From Anaerolineae bacterium (lineage in GTDB: Bacteria > Chloroflexota > Anaerolineae > Aggregatilineales > Phototrophicaceae): a DNA stretch of 64,000 nucleotides. Position numbers and translations under genes: made by a program. The notes beneath the pieces were generated by a model. It made no database searches, was not told the DNA's origin, and saw nothing but the letters and a program-made list of their open reading frames with translations. Within the stretch, counting starts at the first letter, position 1, and every line of letters begins with the position of its first letter. Positions 52,273-62,576 of this stretch are shown here, in pieces. Where the stretch lies: positions 372,001 to 436,000 of the forward strand of contig JAJECX010000003.1 of assembly GCA_022821805.1 (NCBI GenBank), written 5' to 3'.

Positions 52273-54876
52273 ATGGCCCGTGTTACGCCGATGCGGCGGC
52301 AATACCTGGAAATCAAAAGTCAATATCCCGACTGCATCTTGATGTTTCGCATGGGTGATTTTTATGAGATGTTTGATGACGATGCCGAGTTGGCGGCGCG
52401 CGAACTGGACATCACGCTGACATCGCGCGCGCATCGCAAGGGCGGCGAGAAGATCCCGATGGCAGGTGTGCCATATCACGCTGTGGACGGCTATATCGCC
52501 AAACTGATTGAAAAGGGTTACCACGTCGCCGTATGCGATCAGGTGACCGAACCGTCCGGCCGCGGCATAGTCGAACGGGAAGTGACGCGCGTCATGACCC
52601 CGGGCTCCGTTGTCGAGCCGGCGCTGCTGGAAGAGGGAAAAGCCAACTACCTGATGGGCATCGTTCCAGTCGGCGATGTGGAATCCGGCGACTGGAATCG
52701 AGCGGGAATCGCCTTTGCGGACGTCTCCACTGGAGAATTCAGCGCGACGCAGCTCAGTGGCGAGAATGTCGGCATGCGTGTCTTTGAGGAACTCTCAAGA
52801 GTGGAGCCGCGCGAAGTAATCATGCCCGAAAGCTGGGTTGAGCGCGGCGTGACGCTTCCGGAAGGAATCCATCTTAGCGCGGCTCAAGATTGGACTTTCG
52901 AAACCGCCGGCGCCGAAGAACTGCTTTGCGATCACTTTCGGGTGGCGACTCTGAACGGCTTCGGCTTGGAAGACAGTCCGGATGCCGTCTCCGCAGCTGG
53001 TGGCGTATTGCAGTATTTGCGGAGCACCCAGAAGGGAGCGCTCGAACAGCTGACTGCCGTCCGTTCGTATTCAACCGACTCCTTCATGGTGTTGGATCCC
53101 TTCACTCGCCGCAACCTCGAATTGACCACGACGATCCGCGATGGCAAGACCAGAGGCAGCCTGCTGGGAATCCTCGATCGGACGACCACGCCAATGGGCG
53201 CGCGGCTGCTGCGCCGCTGGCTGAACCAGCCGCTGCTGGAAATCGGCCGACTCAACGCCCGTCTCGACGCCGTCGAGGCTTTGGTCGGGGGAGACATCCT
53301 GCGCGATGAATTGGCTGCGGAACTCAAACAGGTCGGCGATATTGAGCGGTTGACCCAGCGAATCTCCATCGGCAAGGTCGGTCCGCGGGACTTGATCGGG
53401 CTGAGGAATGCTTTGGCTGTCCTGCCTCGGCTGCGCCAATTGATCAATGAGCTGGAAAGCCTGGCGGCGATAGAGAAGCGGCTTGATCCCTGTGATGATG
53501 TCTTTGACCTGGTTTCGTCCGCCATAAACGACAATCCGCCCGCGACATTGAATTCAACAGGCGCGATACGCGCCGGATACTCGGTCGAACTTGATAATAT
53601 ACTCGCCTCATCGCAAGACGCGCGCGACTGGATCGCCAATCTCGAGTCGCGCGAGCGGCGCCGAACCGGCATCGCCAGCATCAAGGTGAGTTACAACAAA
53701 GTATTTGGCTATTACATCGAAGTGACAAACGCGCATGCCGACAAAGTGCCCGATGATTATGTGCGCAAGCAGACTCTGGTCAATGCCGAGCGCTATATCA
53801 CGCCCGAGTTGAAGGAATACGAAACCCGCGTGCTCAATGCCGAGGAGGAGATCCTGGCGACCGAGCGCGAACTATTCGCCGATGTTTGCCGGCAAATCGG
53901 CGCGCTGCAAGACAGCCTGCTTAAAACAGCGCGCGCCATCGCCCACTTGGACGCCTTCTTGTCGCTGGCGGCGGTTGCGGTGCGCGAAGGCTATTCGCGA
54001 CCGCAGTTAACCGAGGACAGCGTGCTGGATATCCAGGCGGGCCGACATCCGGTCGTCGAGAAGCTCTTGGAGAGTTCGACGCGCTACGTGGCCAATGACA
54101 GCCATCTCGATCTGGCGTCGCGGATCCATATCATCACCGGTCCAAATATGTCGGGCAAATCCACCTATATTCGTCAGGTGGCGATCATCACTTTGATGGC
54201 GCAGATCGGCAGCTTTGTGCCAGCTGACTTGGCGACGATTGGTCTGGTCGATCGGATATTCGCCCGTATCGGCGCCCAGGACGAAATCCACGCCGGGCAG
54301 AGCACCTTCATGGTCGAAATGGTGGAGACCGCGCGCCTGCTTTCCGGCAGCAGCCCGCGCAGCTTGCTGATACTGGATGAAATCGGCCGCGGCACCTCGA
54401 CCTACGATGGCTTGGCGATTGCGCGCTCCGTCATCGAATACATCCATAACAATCCGCGCTTGAATTGCCGGACGTTGTTCGCCACCCACTATCACGAGCT
54501 GACCGAACTGCCGAATATCCTGCCGCGCAGCGCCAACTTCAACGTGGCGGTGGCTGAGCAGGGCGATGAAATCGTCTTTCTGCATCGCGTTCTTCCGGGC
54601 GGCGCCGACCAGAGTTACGGCGTGCATGTGGCGCAGTTGGCGGGAATGCCGAGCTCGGTGGTGGACCGGGCGCGGGAATTGCTATTTCAGTTGGAAGAAG
54701 GCGGCAGCGATTTCTCGTTGAGAAAACCCTCGCCACAGCATCAGCAATTGAGTTTCTTTGACACGCCGGAGAACCCGGTTATGGTCGCGCTGCGTTCAAT
54801 GGAGGTGGACGGGCTGAGCCCGCTGGAAGCGCTGACAAAGCTGTATGAACTCAAGCGGATGATGGCGGAGGCGTAA
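52273..54876 (+). CDS. mutS: DNA mismatch repair protein MutS
   Basis: Mismatch-recognising ATPase of 867 residues, normal length for MutS1. The mismatch-binding FYE motif lies in GDFYEMF near residue 33. Connector, core and clamp domains follow. Walker A GPNMSGKST is near 624, the Walker B/signature region LLILDEIGRGTSTYDG follows, and ATHYHEL is conserved. The stop lies immediately before the sulfotransferase ATG (no intergenic base). No mutL is in the window. Confidence 0.97.
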   Translation: MARVTPMRRQYLEIKSQYPDCILMFRMGDFYEMFDDDAELAARELDITLTSRAHRKGGEKIPMAGVPYHAVDGYIAKLIEKGYHVAVCDQVTEPSGRGIVEREVTRVMTPGSVVEPALLEEGKANYLMGIVPVGDVESGDWNRAGIAFADVSTGEFSATQLSGENVGMRVFEELSRVEPREVIMPESWVERGVTLPEGIHLSAAQDWTFETAGAEELLCDHFRVATLNGFGLEDSPDAVSAAGGVLQYLRSTQKGALEQLTAVRSYSTDSFMVLDPFTRRNLELTTTIRDGKTRGSLLGILDRTTTPMGARLLRRWLNQPLLEIGRLNARLDAVEALVGGDILRDELAAELKQVGDIERLTQRISIGKVGPRDLIGLRNALAVLPRLRQLINELESLAAIEKRLDPCDDVFDLVSSAINDNPPATLNSTGAIRAGYSVELDNILASSQDARDWIANLESRERRRTGIASIKVSYNKVFGYYIEVTNAHADKVPDDYVRKQTLVNAERYITPELKEYETRVLNAEEEILATERELFADVCRQIGALQDSLLKTARAIAHLDAFLSLAAVAVREGYSRPQLTEDSVLDIQAGRHPVVEKLLESSTRYVANDSHLDLASRIHIITGPNMSGKSTYIRQVAIITLMAQIGSFVPADLATIGLVDRIFARIGAQDEIHAGQSTFMVEMVETARLLSGSSPRSLLILDEIGRGTSTYDGLAIARSVIEYIHNNPRLNCRTLFATHYHELTELPNILPRSANFNVAVAEQGDEIVFLHRVLPGGADQSYGVHVAQLAGMPSSVVDRARELLFQLEEGGSDFSLRKPSPQHQQLSFFDTPENPVMVALRSMEVDGLSPLEALTKLYELKRMMAEA

Positions 54877-55668
54877 ATGTTTTTCGCCAATACCGTGGTC
54901 GTAGCCAGCCATCGCCGATCGGGCATGCAATGGACGATCGACGCCCTGCGCAACAACAGCGCGGACATCAACGACTCATATATGTCGCTGGAGCAAATGG
55001 AAGCGGACCACGACGGCGCCATACCCTTGGCGAAGTTTCGCCGGCAGCTGCTCAACATGGACGGGCGCGTCCTGATCAATGTGCATGAATTGCCATCAGC
55101 CGAGTCGTGGCCGGGCTTGGACGAGCGTCTCTTTGCGCGCACCTTGCTGCAACACTCGCCGACGATATACGTGCATCGCGACGGAAGAGACGTCATGGTC
55201 TCGATGTACTATTACATGCAGTCATTTAGCGAAACGGTGCGCAACCAATCATTTGCGAAGTTCTTGCGCGGCGAGGCCGCATCTGACGGTGAAGCAGTCG
55301 CGATGAGCCGCCCCGGTTATTGGGCTCTCCATGTCGAATCCTGGATGAAAAAAGCCAACCTGTTGTCAGTTTCTTACGATGATCTTGAGATCAATCATGA
55401 GGCGACTATACGGAAGATGGCGGCGTTTCTGGATATCAAGCTGCACAGTCGTTTGCGACCGCTCACGACGGCTCTTCCGCAAGACAGCGAAACTAAGTTT
55501 GGAAATGTATTGGAGAGGTTGGGCCTGCGGCGACGGCGCGGCGCTTTTGCCGCACAGCTCCGCGTCGGCCAAACTGGCGACTGGCGAAAACTGTTTGACA
55601 AGCGCGATCGTGAGTTCTTCATGAAGGAAGCGGGGGACACGATGAATCGGCTTGGCTACAAGCAGTGA
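54877..55668 (+). CDS. PAPS-dependent sulfotransferase
   Basis: Cytoplasmic sulfotransferase of 263 residues transferring sulfuryl groups from PAPS to an unidentified hydroxyl or amine. The 5'-phosphosulfate loop is SHRRSGMQW (11-19, Lys replaced by Arg), the 3'-phosphate motif is YVHRDGRDVMVSM (98-110), and the PAPS-binding C-terminal motif is VGQTGDWRKLF (230-240). The ATG directly follows the mutS stop without a gap. No ribosome site is visible other than inside the end of mutS, so translational coupling is likely. It is convergent with the membrane glycosyltransferase gene. Confidence 0.85.
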   Translation: MFFANTVVVASHRRSGMQWTIDALRNNSADINDSYMSLEQMEADHDGAIPLAKFRRQLLNMDGRVLINVHELPSAESWPGLDERLFARTLLQHSPTIYVHRDGRDVMVSMYYYMQSFSETVRNQSFAKFLRGEAASDGEAVAMSRPGYWALHVESWMKKANLLSVSYDDLEINHEATIRKMAAFLDIKLHSRLRPLTTALPQDSETKFGNVLERLGLRRRRGAFAAQLRVGQTGDWRKLFDKRDREFFMKEAGDTMNRLGYKQ

Positions 55669-55747
55669 AGATTGTTCCACACCGGTCGGGCGAAGATCTT
55701 TACAGTCAGCCTGGCTTGATATCGCGCGCTCAATTGCTGTTCCGCTC

Positions 55748-57124
55748 TCATGCTCCCGCCCAGTAAACCGATGCGCCAAAAGTGACCAGCCGAAAGATTT
55801 CAACGAAGAGAGTCAGCGATAGTAGCCCATAGACCAAATGTAACAGTTCAATGTCTCGTTCTCGTACTGAGACTCTTATGCTCTGAATATGGGGATGATG
55901 GATGACGAGCCCAATAGTCCACAAGAGCGGTATCAACAATGAAAGCACGGTTCTGGCGCCGCGAAAATTGATGATGGGCATGTACCAGGCGTAGGCAAAG
56001 AAGTAGACCACAAAGAATAGACAAACGTACAGCACGGTCTGTCGTGTCTGATTGGAGAGCGGTGAAGGCTCATTCTTTTTGATGAGAATTAGACTCCCCG
56101 CCAATACGACAAGACCGAACGCGACCTGGCTGCAATAGCCATAGGCGTAATTGAATGGATGATCAATGACGCAGGCGCTCTTGACCATCAGGTAAACGCC
56201 GTTTACAAATCGATCCACGATATCTTTCGCCGTGTGCTCGACCAGATACTTGCCAAGCGATGGGATTTCATCGTCTGGCAGGTCGGGCCAGCCCACGAGG
56301 TCGCCGGCCGCAAACGTTCCCTCTAAGGCTTGATCCCAAGAGTCATACCAAAGGTAGAAGGTCGTGTTCACATTGTAAAAGTATGTTCCATATTTCTCTT
56401 TGCTTTCCAGCAAATACGGCGAAAGAAGAAGAAGAAATACGAAAATTGGCGATACCGCCGACAATAGAATATTTCGTACGGAATTGGCGTTCAATTCTCG
56501 CCTGGCCAGCTTCGTCAGCGCCAAAACACCGTAGCTGGCGGCAAATATAAGTAAGCCTGGCATCGCGCTTGCCTTCGTGTATTGACATAGGGCGAACATC
56601 GCGCCAAGCGCGACCGTCTTGTACTTGTTGGGCGCCTTTATGGTATCGATCGACAGAATGAAGGTGAGCGCAAATAACGTATAGAAGAGTAGCTCGGGCT
56701 GGAAATACGGCGACTTAATCGCGAAGACGACTAGCGCAATAAGCGTCACCGCATAAGCCGCGTAAAGCCGCGAAAAGCGCGAGATGAATACGTAGAAAAG
56801 CACGGCAATGCAAACTAGAGAAATGACTACATTTAGCCGCTTGCCACGCTGGAAAAATTCCTCCGACGACAGGTCAGGGGAATAGAACAGCGCCTGCATA
56901 AACACATAGAGCGGCATGCGATTGCGGTCACCGGTGTAGGCGAAGCGAGTTTCGTATGCTTTGATCGCCGCTGCAATATATTCGTGCTGGTCAGTCCAGC
57001 GCATATTGCGATTCTTGATGCTTTGCGTTTGGGCAATGTGCAGATAAGCGGCGAGGCAAATCAGGACAAGCGCGAAAGCGAAAGTGGCGCGGGCCGCGCT
57101 TTGAAAATTAGCGATTTGCGGCAT
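55748..57124 (-). CDS. Multi-pass membrane glycosyltransferase-like protein (ArnT/PMT type)
   Basis: Polytopic protein of 458 residues with about 11 hydrophobic helices. A first large loop between helices 1 and 2 contains WTDQHEYIAAA, reminiscent of the acidic DxxE loop of GT-C enzymes. A second soluble loop near 245-290 has TFYLWYDSWDQALEG. It may transfer sugars from polyprenyl phosphate, but the family is not certain. The start ATG at 57124 lies two bases after the stop of the DUF1385 gene, so they are tightly linked. Confidence 0.7.
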   Translation of the reverse strand: MPQIANFQSAARATFAFALVLICLAAYLHIAQTQSIKNRNMRWTDQHEYIAAAIKAYETRFAYTGDRNRMPLYVFMQALFYSPDLSSEEFFQRGKRLNVVISLVCIAVLFYVFISRFSRLYAAYAVTLIALVVFAIKSPYFQPELLFYTLFALTFILSIDTIKAPNKYKTVALGAMFALCQYTKASAMPGLLIFAASYGVLALTKLARRELNANSVRNILLSAVSPIFVFLLLLSPYLLESKEKYGTYFYNVNTTFYLWYDSWDQALEGTFAAGDLVGWPDLPDDEIPSLGKYLVEHTAKDIVDRFVNGVYLMVKSACVIDHPFNYAYGYCSQVAFGLVVLAGSLILIKKNEPSPLSNQTRQTVLYVCLFFVVYFFAYAWYMPIINFRGARTVLSLLIPLLWTIGLVIHHPHIQSIRVSVRERDIELLHLVYGLLSLTLFVEIFRLVTFGASVYWAGA

Positions 57125-57125
57125 T

Positions 57126-58202
57126 CTATTCGTTTGTCTGATACTGTGCCGCGTCCGGGCTCGGCTCGGGTATCTCGGCTTCCTCCTCCGGCAGAATTCC
57201 TTCCGAACGCAGCACACGCTTGAACGATACGATCGCGACTTCGATCATGTCGAGGCTTGGTTCATTGGTAGTCAGGTGTTGCAGCGCCAGGTTGGGCTGG
57301 ATCATGAAGCGAATCCAAGGCTTGTCGAGATTGGATGCGGTGTACTTCAGAAATTCGTAGGCGACGCCGGCGACGATCGGTATGAAGATTACGCGCGAGA
57401 GAATCAGTAAGGCAAATGGCGGTCGCCCGATCAGTGAAAAAAGCATGACGCTCACGAACACAACCGTGAGCAGAAAAGCGGTGCCGCAGCGCGGATGCTC
57501 AATGGCGTGACGGCTGACGACCTCGGGCTGCAAGTCGTCGCCGGCTTCATAGGCATTGATCGTCTTGTGCTCGGCGCCGTGATAGGCGAAGATGCGCCGG
57601 CCATCATTTGTCCGTCCGACAAACCAGATATAGACGACCAGAATTGACAACTGTACGACGCCTTCTATCAGGTTGATAAGAAAGGCGTCCAGACCGATAG
57701 GCAGCGCTTCGTAGGCTAGGAAATTGGTTGCTTCGGGCGCGGCGACGACTTCGTTGCCGTCGGCGTCAACGACGATTTCTTGAGAGGCTGCGCTCAACCC
57801 AAGCAGGTTGCCGATACCAGTGGCGGCGGTCGTGGGCAAGAGGAAAAATATCCCCACGCCAATCAAAAGCGAGATGGCGATCGTCGCCCAGCCGATGGGA
57901 CCATTGAAGCTGATATTCTCTTCTTCATCCAGGGCGACATCGGCCGACCACATCAGGGCGCGAATGCCGAGACCCAAGGCATCCCACAATCCGATCAGGC
58001 CGCGCAGAAAAGGCGTCTTTGCGATGCGCCCACGGTAGAGACGCGCGCTCAGCGGTTGCTCGTGAATGACGATTTCGCCTTTGGGATTGCGCACAGCGAC
58101 CGCCATCGAATGCGCCCCCCGCATCATCACGCCTTCAATCACGGCTTGACCGCCATAAGAGAATTTCAGTTCGCCCGCCTCACGATTCGTCGCCTGCTGC
58201 AA
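57126..58202 (-). CDS. DUF1385 family membrane protein (YqhQ-like)
   Basis: Protein of 358 residues with four or five helices. Conserved motifs YGGQAVIEGVMMRG near residue 15, HGAEHKTINAYEAGD near 225, and SRHAIEHPRCGTAFLL, whose His/Cys pattern suggests metal binding. Function unknown. The TTG at 58202 is taken as start because AGGGGG lies five bases upstream. It also avoids overlap with recJ, whose stop is at 58258. The longer frame to 58343 would overlap recJ by 86 bases. Confidence 0.88.
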   Translation of the reverse strand: MQQATNREAGELKFSYGGQAVIEGVMMRGAHSMAVAVRNPKGEIVIHEQPLSARLYRGRIAKTPFLRGLIGLWDALGLGIRALMWSADVALDEEENISFNGPIGWATIAISLLIGVGIFFLLPTTAATGIGNLLGLSAASQEIVVDADGNEVVAAPEATNFLAYEALPIGLDAFLINLIEGVVQLSILVVYIWFVGRTNDGRRIFAYHGAEHKTINAYEAGDDLQPEVVSRHAIEHPRCGTAFLLTVVFVSVMLFSLIGRPPFALLILSRVIFIPIVAGVAYEFLKYTASNLDKPWIRFMIQPNLALQHLTTNEPSLDMIEVAIVSFKRVLRSEGILPEEEAEIPEPSPDAAQYQTNE

Positions 58203-58257
58203 TGGTACCCCCTGTGGCAATTTGACTCGTTCACTATACGCGCTGGTCTGGCATCGG

Positions 58258-60000
58258 TCAAGCTGAAACAGATTCGCCAGCGCCGCCGGCAGGGCGGATA
58301 TCCAACAGTTGCAGTTGGAGACTGCGCCGCCCTTGCCACTCATTCATCTCAGCCTGATATGCGGCGTCGATCCGGCGCGGCATTTGCTTCGCCCAATCGC
58401 CCAAGCCGAATCCAATCGCTTCTAGCTGCGCGCCACCGCAATTCGCGACTCGGAGCTTGAGATGACGCCCATCCTCGCCGACGCGGCGACAATGCAGGAC
58501 GCCCAGATCTCTCGTCACAAACCGGCCTTTATGGTTTTCGTGTCCGGTTGGTTCAAGCGTTTCGAGCTCATTAACCAGGGTCTCGTTTAGATCGTCAAGT
58601 TCGATTTCGCTATCGACCAGTAGCCGAGGCACAAGCCTCTTACCGCTCAAGGACTGGTCGGCTTTTTGCTCCAGCTCGCATTGGAGCCTGTCCAGATTGC
58701 TGTTCAAGACGGTGAAGCCAGCCGCCATCGCATGCCCGCCGTGCCGCACGAGCAGGTCCGCGCATTCATCCAGCGCGCGTGTGATGTTGAATTCGGGGAT
58801 GCTTCGGCATGAGGCTCGGCTCTCGTTTTCGCCAAATTCCAGTACGACCGCCGGTCGATAGAAGGCTTCGGTCAGCCGTCCCGCGACCAAGCCGACGATG
58901 CCCGGGTGGATATTCTCATCGCCGGCGAATATCAGAGACCGGCGCTCAGATTCAGCAGCCTGCTCGCTGATGGCGGCTTGGGCGCGGCGGGTAAGCTGCT
59001 GCCGCTGCGCGTTGAGCGCTTGCAATTCAATGGCGCGCGGCATCGCTTCTTCAATGGTGTCGGCGCAGAGCAGGTCGTATGCCGTCATTGCTGAATCCAG
59101 CCGACCCGCCGCATTAATGCGCGGACCCAAACCGAAACCAATATCGCTCGCCTTGATACTGCCTGATTGCAAACCGGAAACTTTCACCAGCGCCGCTATC
59201 CCGGGGCGCCGCAAATCGTTAATCGTGTCCAATCCAAATTTCACCAGGCGACGATTCAAGCTGACATTTAGCGGGATTACATCGGCAACGGCGCCCAGCG
59301 CAACCAGATCCAACAGGTCCGACAGGCGGAATCCTGCCGGATAATTGTCGCGATCAGCCGCCCAGCGGTGAAGGAGCAGCGCCTTGGCAAGCATGAAGGC
59401 AACGCCAGCGCCAGCTAACCGCGCTTCGCCGGGACAACCATCTTGCCGAGGATTGATCACCGCCAAGGCCGGCGGCAGTTCCGGTCCAATGGAGTGGTGA
59501 TCGGTGACGATTATGTCGAGCCCCGCGCTATTGCCGGCCGCGACTTCCGCAATCGCGCGGATTCCGCAATCGACGGTGATGACTAGCTTGATGCCGCGCC
59601 CCGCCAGGCACTCCAGCGCCGGTGTATTCAGTCCATAGCCCTCATCGGCGCGATTGGGTATATAGGGTTTGACATCGCCGCCTAGCGCGCGCAGCGTCTG
59701 TACCATTAGCGCCGTCGCGCAGACGCCATCAGCGTCAAAGTCGCCATAAACGGCGATTGGTTGGCGCTCGCTGATAGCGACATTGATCCGCGACACTGCG
59801 GCATCCATGTCTTTCAACTGAAAGGGGTCGTCGTTAAGGCTTTTCCCATTGAGAAATTCGTGGGCGGCGCGCGGGTCTTCAAAACCGCGGTTGTATAGCA
59901 GTTGGGCGAGGATCGGGCTGCAACCCTGATAGCGCTGCAGATGCTCGACTGGCGGGCGCCGCGCCAATACCCATTCCTTCCGCATCATAGACTGCGCCAA
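58258..60000 (-). CDS. recJ: Single-stranded-DNA-specific exonuclease RecJ
   Basis: 5'-3' exonuclease of 580 residues used in recombination and mismatch repair. DHH-family motifs: YGDFDADGVCATA near residue 84, VDCGIRA near 138, TDHHSIG near 166, and GPRINAAGR with the phosphoesterase signature. A C-terminal OB-like domain is present and length is normal. It is divergent from fmt across 53 bases. DUF1385 and the membrane glycosyltransferase follow on the same strand. Confidence 0.96.
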   Translation of the reverse strand: MAQSMMRKEWVLARRPPVEHLQRYQGCSPILAQLLYNRGFEDPRAAHEFLNGKSLNDDPFQLKDMDAAVSRINVAISERQPIAVYGDFDADGVCATALMVQTLRALGGDVKPYIPNRADEGYGLNTPALECLAGRGIKLVITVDCGIRAIAEVAAGNSAGLDIIVTDHHSIGPELPPALAVINPRQDGCPGEARLAGAGVAFMLAKALLLHRWAADRDNYPAGFRLSDLLDLVALGAVADVIPLNVSLNRRLVKFGLDTINDLRRPGIAALVKVSGLQSGSIKASDIGFGLGPRINAAGRLDSAMTAYDLLCADTIEEAMPRAIELQALNAQRQQLTRRAQAAISEQAAESERRSLIFAGDENIHPGIVGLVAGRLTEAFYRPAVVLEFGENESRASCRSIPEFNITRALDECADLLVRHGGHAMAAGFTVLNSNLDRLQCELEQKADQSLSGKRLVPRLLVDSEIELDDLNETLVNELETLEPTGHENHKGRFVTRDLGVLHCRRVGEDGRHLKLRVANCGGAQLEAIGFGLGDWAKQMPRRIDAAYQAEMNEWQGRRSLQLQLLDIRPAGGAGESVSA

Positions 60001-60053
60001 AATTATCTCATAGAATGATGGCTCAATACTACCATTTCACCCGACGAGGCGCT

Positions 60054-60977
60054 ATGGCAAAGATTGTCTTCATGGGCACGCCCGACTTCGCCGCGCCAAG
60101 CTTGAATGCGCTGATGGAATCGCAGGACCTGATCGGCGTCGTCACGCAGCCTGATCGCCCGGCGGGGCGGAACAAAGGGCTGCGAGAGTCAACCGTCAAG
60201 CAACTCGCCCGCTCGGCTGGCATCCCCATAATTCAGCCGCGGAGAATTCGCGAGGAGGGCGCAATTGAGGCGCTCCGCGCTTGGAAGGCCGATGTCCACG
60301 TAGTCGCCGCCTATGGACAGATACTCCCGCAATCTGTCCTGGATTTGCCAGTACGCGGTACCGTCAACGTGCACGCGTCGCTGCTGCCGCGCTGGCGCGG
60401 AGCGGCGCCGATACAGGCGGCTATCCGCGCGGGCGATCGCAAAAGCGGCGTCACGATTATGCTGGTGGACGCCGGGCTGGATACCGGTCCCACGCTGGCT
60501 AAACGAGCGCGGTCGCTGGCGAATGACGAGACCGGTCAGAGCTTGCACGATAAGCTTTCTATGCTCGGCGCCGAACTGCTGGTTGAGACCTTGCCTCGTT
60601 ACCTCAGCGGCGAAATCGAGCCGCAGGCGCAGGATAATGCGCTGGCGACCTATGCGCCGCAGATAAAAAAAGAAGAAGGGCGAATTGACTGGACCCGTTC
60701 CGCTAGCGAGATTGAGCGCCTGGTGCGCGCATTCACACCCTGGCCAGGAACCCATACCTTTTGGAGCGGTAGGCAATTGCGGATTCTGGCTGGTCACGCG
60801 GGCGATGGCGTCGCCGAGGCGGGGCGCGTGGTCGACGTTGGCGGTAGTCTCGCAATTGGAACCGGGCGAGGTCTCTATTTTCCAAGGACTTTACAGTTGG
60901 CCGGCAAGCGCCGGCTTCCGGTGGCGGATTTTCTCAACGGTTACAGAGAATTCGCCCGCGCCCGTTTAGGCAGTTGA
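60054..60977 (+). CDS. fmt: Methionyl-tRNA formyltransferase
   Basis: Transfers a formyl group from 10-formyl-THF to Met-tRNA(fMet). It has 307 residues. GTPDFAAPSL is at 8-17. The catalytic Asn and His are in NVHASLLPRWRGAAPI and the catalytic Asp in DAGLDTGP. The C-terminal OB domain ends with a conserved FLNG. The start ATG at 60054 has GAGG five bases before it. The frame is open to 60015 without support. Its usual partner def is not adjacent. Confidence 0.96.
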   Translation: MAKIVFMGTPDFAAPSLNALMESQDLIGVVTQPDRPAGRNKGLRESTVKQLARSAGIPIIQPRRIREEGAIEALRAWKADVHVVAAYGQILPQSVLDLPVRGTVNVHASLLPRWRGAAPIQAAIRAGDRKSGVTIMLVDAGLDTGPTLAKRARSLANDETGQSLHDKLSMLGAELLVETLPRYLSGEIEPQAQDNALATYAPQIKKEEGRIDWTRSASEIERLVRAFTPWPGTHTFWSGRQLRILAGHAGDGVAEAGRVVDVGGSLAIGTGRGLYFPRTLQLAGKRRLPVADFLNGYREFARARLGS

Positions 60978-61061
60978 GCAGCCTGTCGCAACTTGCGCTG
61001 CGTCCTGCGCGGTTGCCGTCAATTGGCGATTCCGCGCCCCGCAAGCATTGAATGATAATCC

Positions 61062-62417
61062 ATGAGTAAAGCGAAATCGGGTTTTGAACGCCATCCCTTT
61101 CTGCATCGTCCCAGCCGAACGATCGTAGCCCTCTCGCTGCCGATTCTCCTGTCGCTTATCGCCGAGCCGCTGACCGGGCTGGTCGATACCGGCTTTGTAT
61201 CACGACTGGGCGCGGAGCCGCTGGCGGCTTTGGGCGTTGGCGCGGGCGCGCTGTCATCAGCCTTGTGGATCTTTTACTTTCTTGGCATCGCGACTCAGAC
61301 CGAAGTAGCGCAGACCTTCGGCCGCGGCGATCTCGCTCGCGCGAGCCAATCGCTGAGTTTGGCGCTTCTGATCGGCGCCGTGATTAGCCTCCTGCTCAGC
61401 GGACTGCTGTACGCCGGCGTCGACCTGGTGTCGGCGGCTTTGGGGGCGCAAGGCGCGGTTCACGATCTAGCGACCGAGTATATTCGGTTACGGCTGCTTG
61501 GCGCGCCAGCGGTGATCGTCGTCATCATCGGCTTTGGAGCGCTGCGAGGCATGCAGGATATGAGGACGCCACTCTGGATCGCGCTTGGCATCAATTTGGC
61601 CAATATTGTGCTGGATTATGTCTTGATATTCGGCTGGGGCGCAATTCCAGCCTTGGGCGTCGCCGGCGCCGGACTGGCCAGTTCCCTAAGCCAGTGGCTT
61701 GGCGCAATCTGGATGCTGTGGGAGCTGAGGCGGCGGATCGGCTTGAGTGGCGACATTAGTTGGCGCGATGGGCGCAAGCTGCTGCGGGTCGGGCGGGATC
61801 TCATCCTGCGCTCCGCTTCGCTGACGATTTTTGTGCTCTTCGCCACGCGCGTCGCCACCCAGATGGGCGCGGAGGCGGACGCGGCGCATCAAGTGATCCG
61901 GCAAGTCTGGTTCTTCACCGCTTTGATCTCAGAAGCGTTTGCGACTACAGCGCAAAGTCTGGTGGGATATTTCTTCGGATCGGGCAGTAAGGAATACGCC
62001 AGGCGCGTGGCCATTTCGACGGCGCGCTGGAGCCTCGCTTCTGGATTCGCCATGTTGGCGATCATGTTGGGGACCACGCCAATTGTGCAGACGGCTTTGG
62101 TGCCGGAAGACGCCACCGCCGTATTCTATGCCGCCTGGATCATCGCTTCGCTCTCGCAGCCGCTCAGCGCGCTGGCCTTCGTCACTGACGGCATACATTG
62201 GGGTACCGGCGATTATCGTTTCTTGCGAAATGCCATGATCTTGGCAACGGTCTGCGGCCTGCTTGGGCTGCAGTTGATCGCAAGCGATAAGCCCGGCGCC
62301 TTCAGCGGCGTCTGGCTCATGACGGTGTTGTGGATCAGCATACGCGCCTTTTGGGGCGTGGCCCGTCTCTATCCGGGAATCGGGGACAGTCCGCTGAAGG
62401 CGCGCGGCGCCAGCTAA
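61062..62417 (+). CDS. MATE family efflux transporter (DinF-like)
   Basis: Twelve-helix antiporter of 451 residues that exports drugs or metabolites. MATE repeats are visible: LTGLVDTGFVSRLG (first half, near 35-48) and the second-half repeat near 245-300 (ATQMGAEADAAHQVIRQVW). The conserved loop YIRLRLLGAPA is near 137. It lies 85 bases after fmt. No regulator adjoins. Confidence 0.92.
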   Translation: MSKAKSGFERHPFLHRPSRTIVALSLPILLSLIAEPLTGLVDTGFVSRLGAEPLAALGVGAGALSSALWIFYFLGIATQTEVAQTFGRGDLARASQSLSLALLIGAVISLLLSGLLYAGVDLVSAALGAQGAVHDLATEYIRLRLLGAPAVIVVIIGFGALRGMQDMRTPLWIALGINLANIVLDYVLIFGWGAIPALGVAGAGLASSLSQWLGAIWMLWELRRRIGLSGDISWRDGRKLLRVGRDLILRSASLTIFVLFATRVATQMGAEADAAHQVIRQVWFFTALISEAFATTAQSLVGYFFGSGSKEYARRVAISTARWSLASGFAMLAIMLGTTPIVQTALVPEDATAVFYAAWIIASLSQPLSALAFVTDGIHWGTGDYRFLRNAMILATVCGLLGLQLIASDKPGAFSGVWLMTVLWISIRAFWGVARLYPGIGDSPLKARGAS

Positions 62418-62576
62418 CCTGTCGCGCAAAGGCGCTTGCCTCGGCGCAACTTCGCGGGTTGTTCAGCGTATACAATGATAACAGAACCGGTGAATAGGAT
62501 TTCCCTGGGCGCGGCCCCCAGGATAAGGCGAGCGAGCCGCGTGTCAGGACCCATCGCCAGAAGGAGACAGCGTTAG

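Noticed and set aside
58203..58343. N-terminal extension of the DUF1385 gene
   Set aside because: It overlaps the recJ 3' end and begins with a Cys/Ser-rich sequence unlike the family; the TTG at 58202 has an SD.
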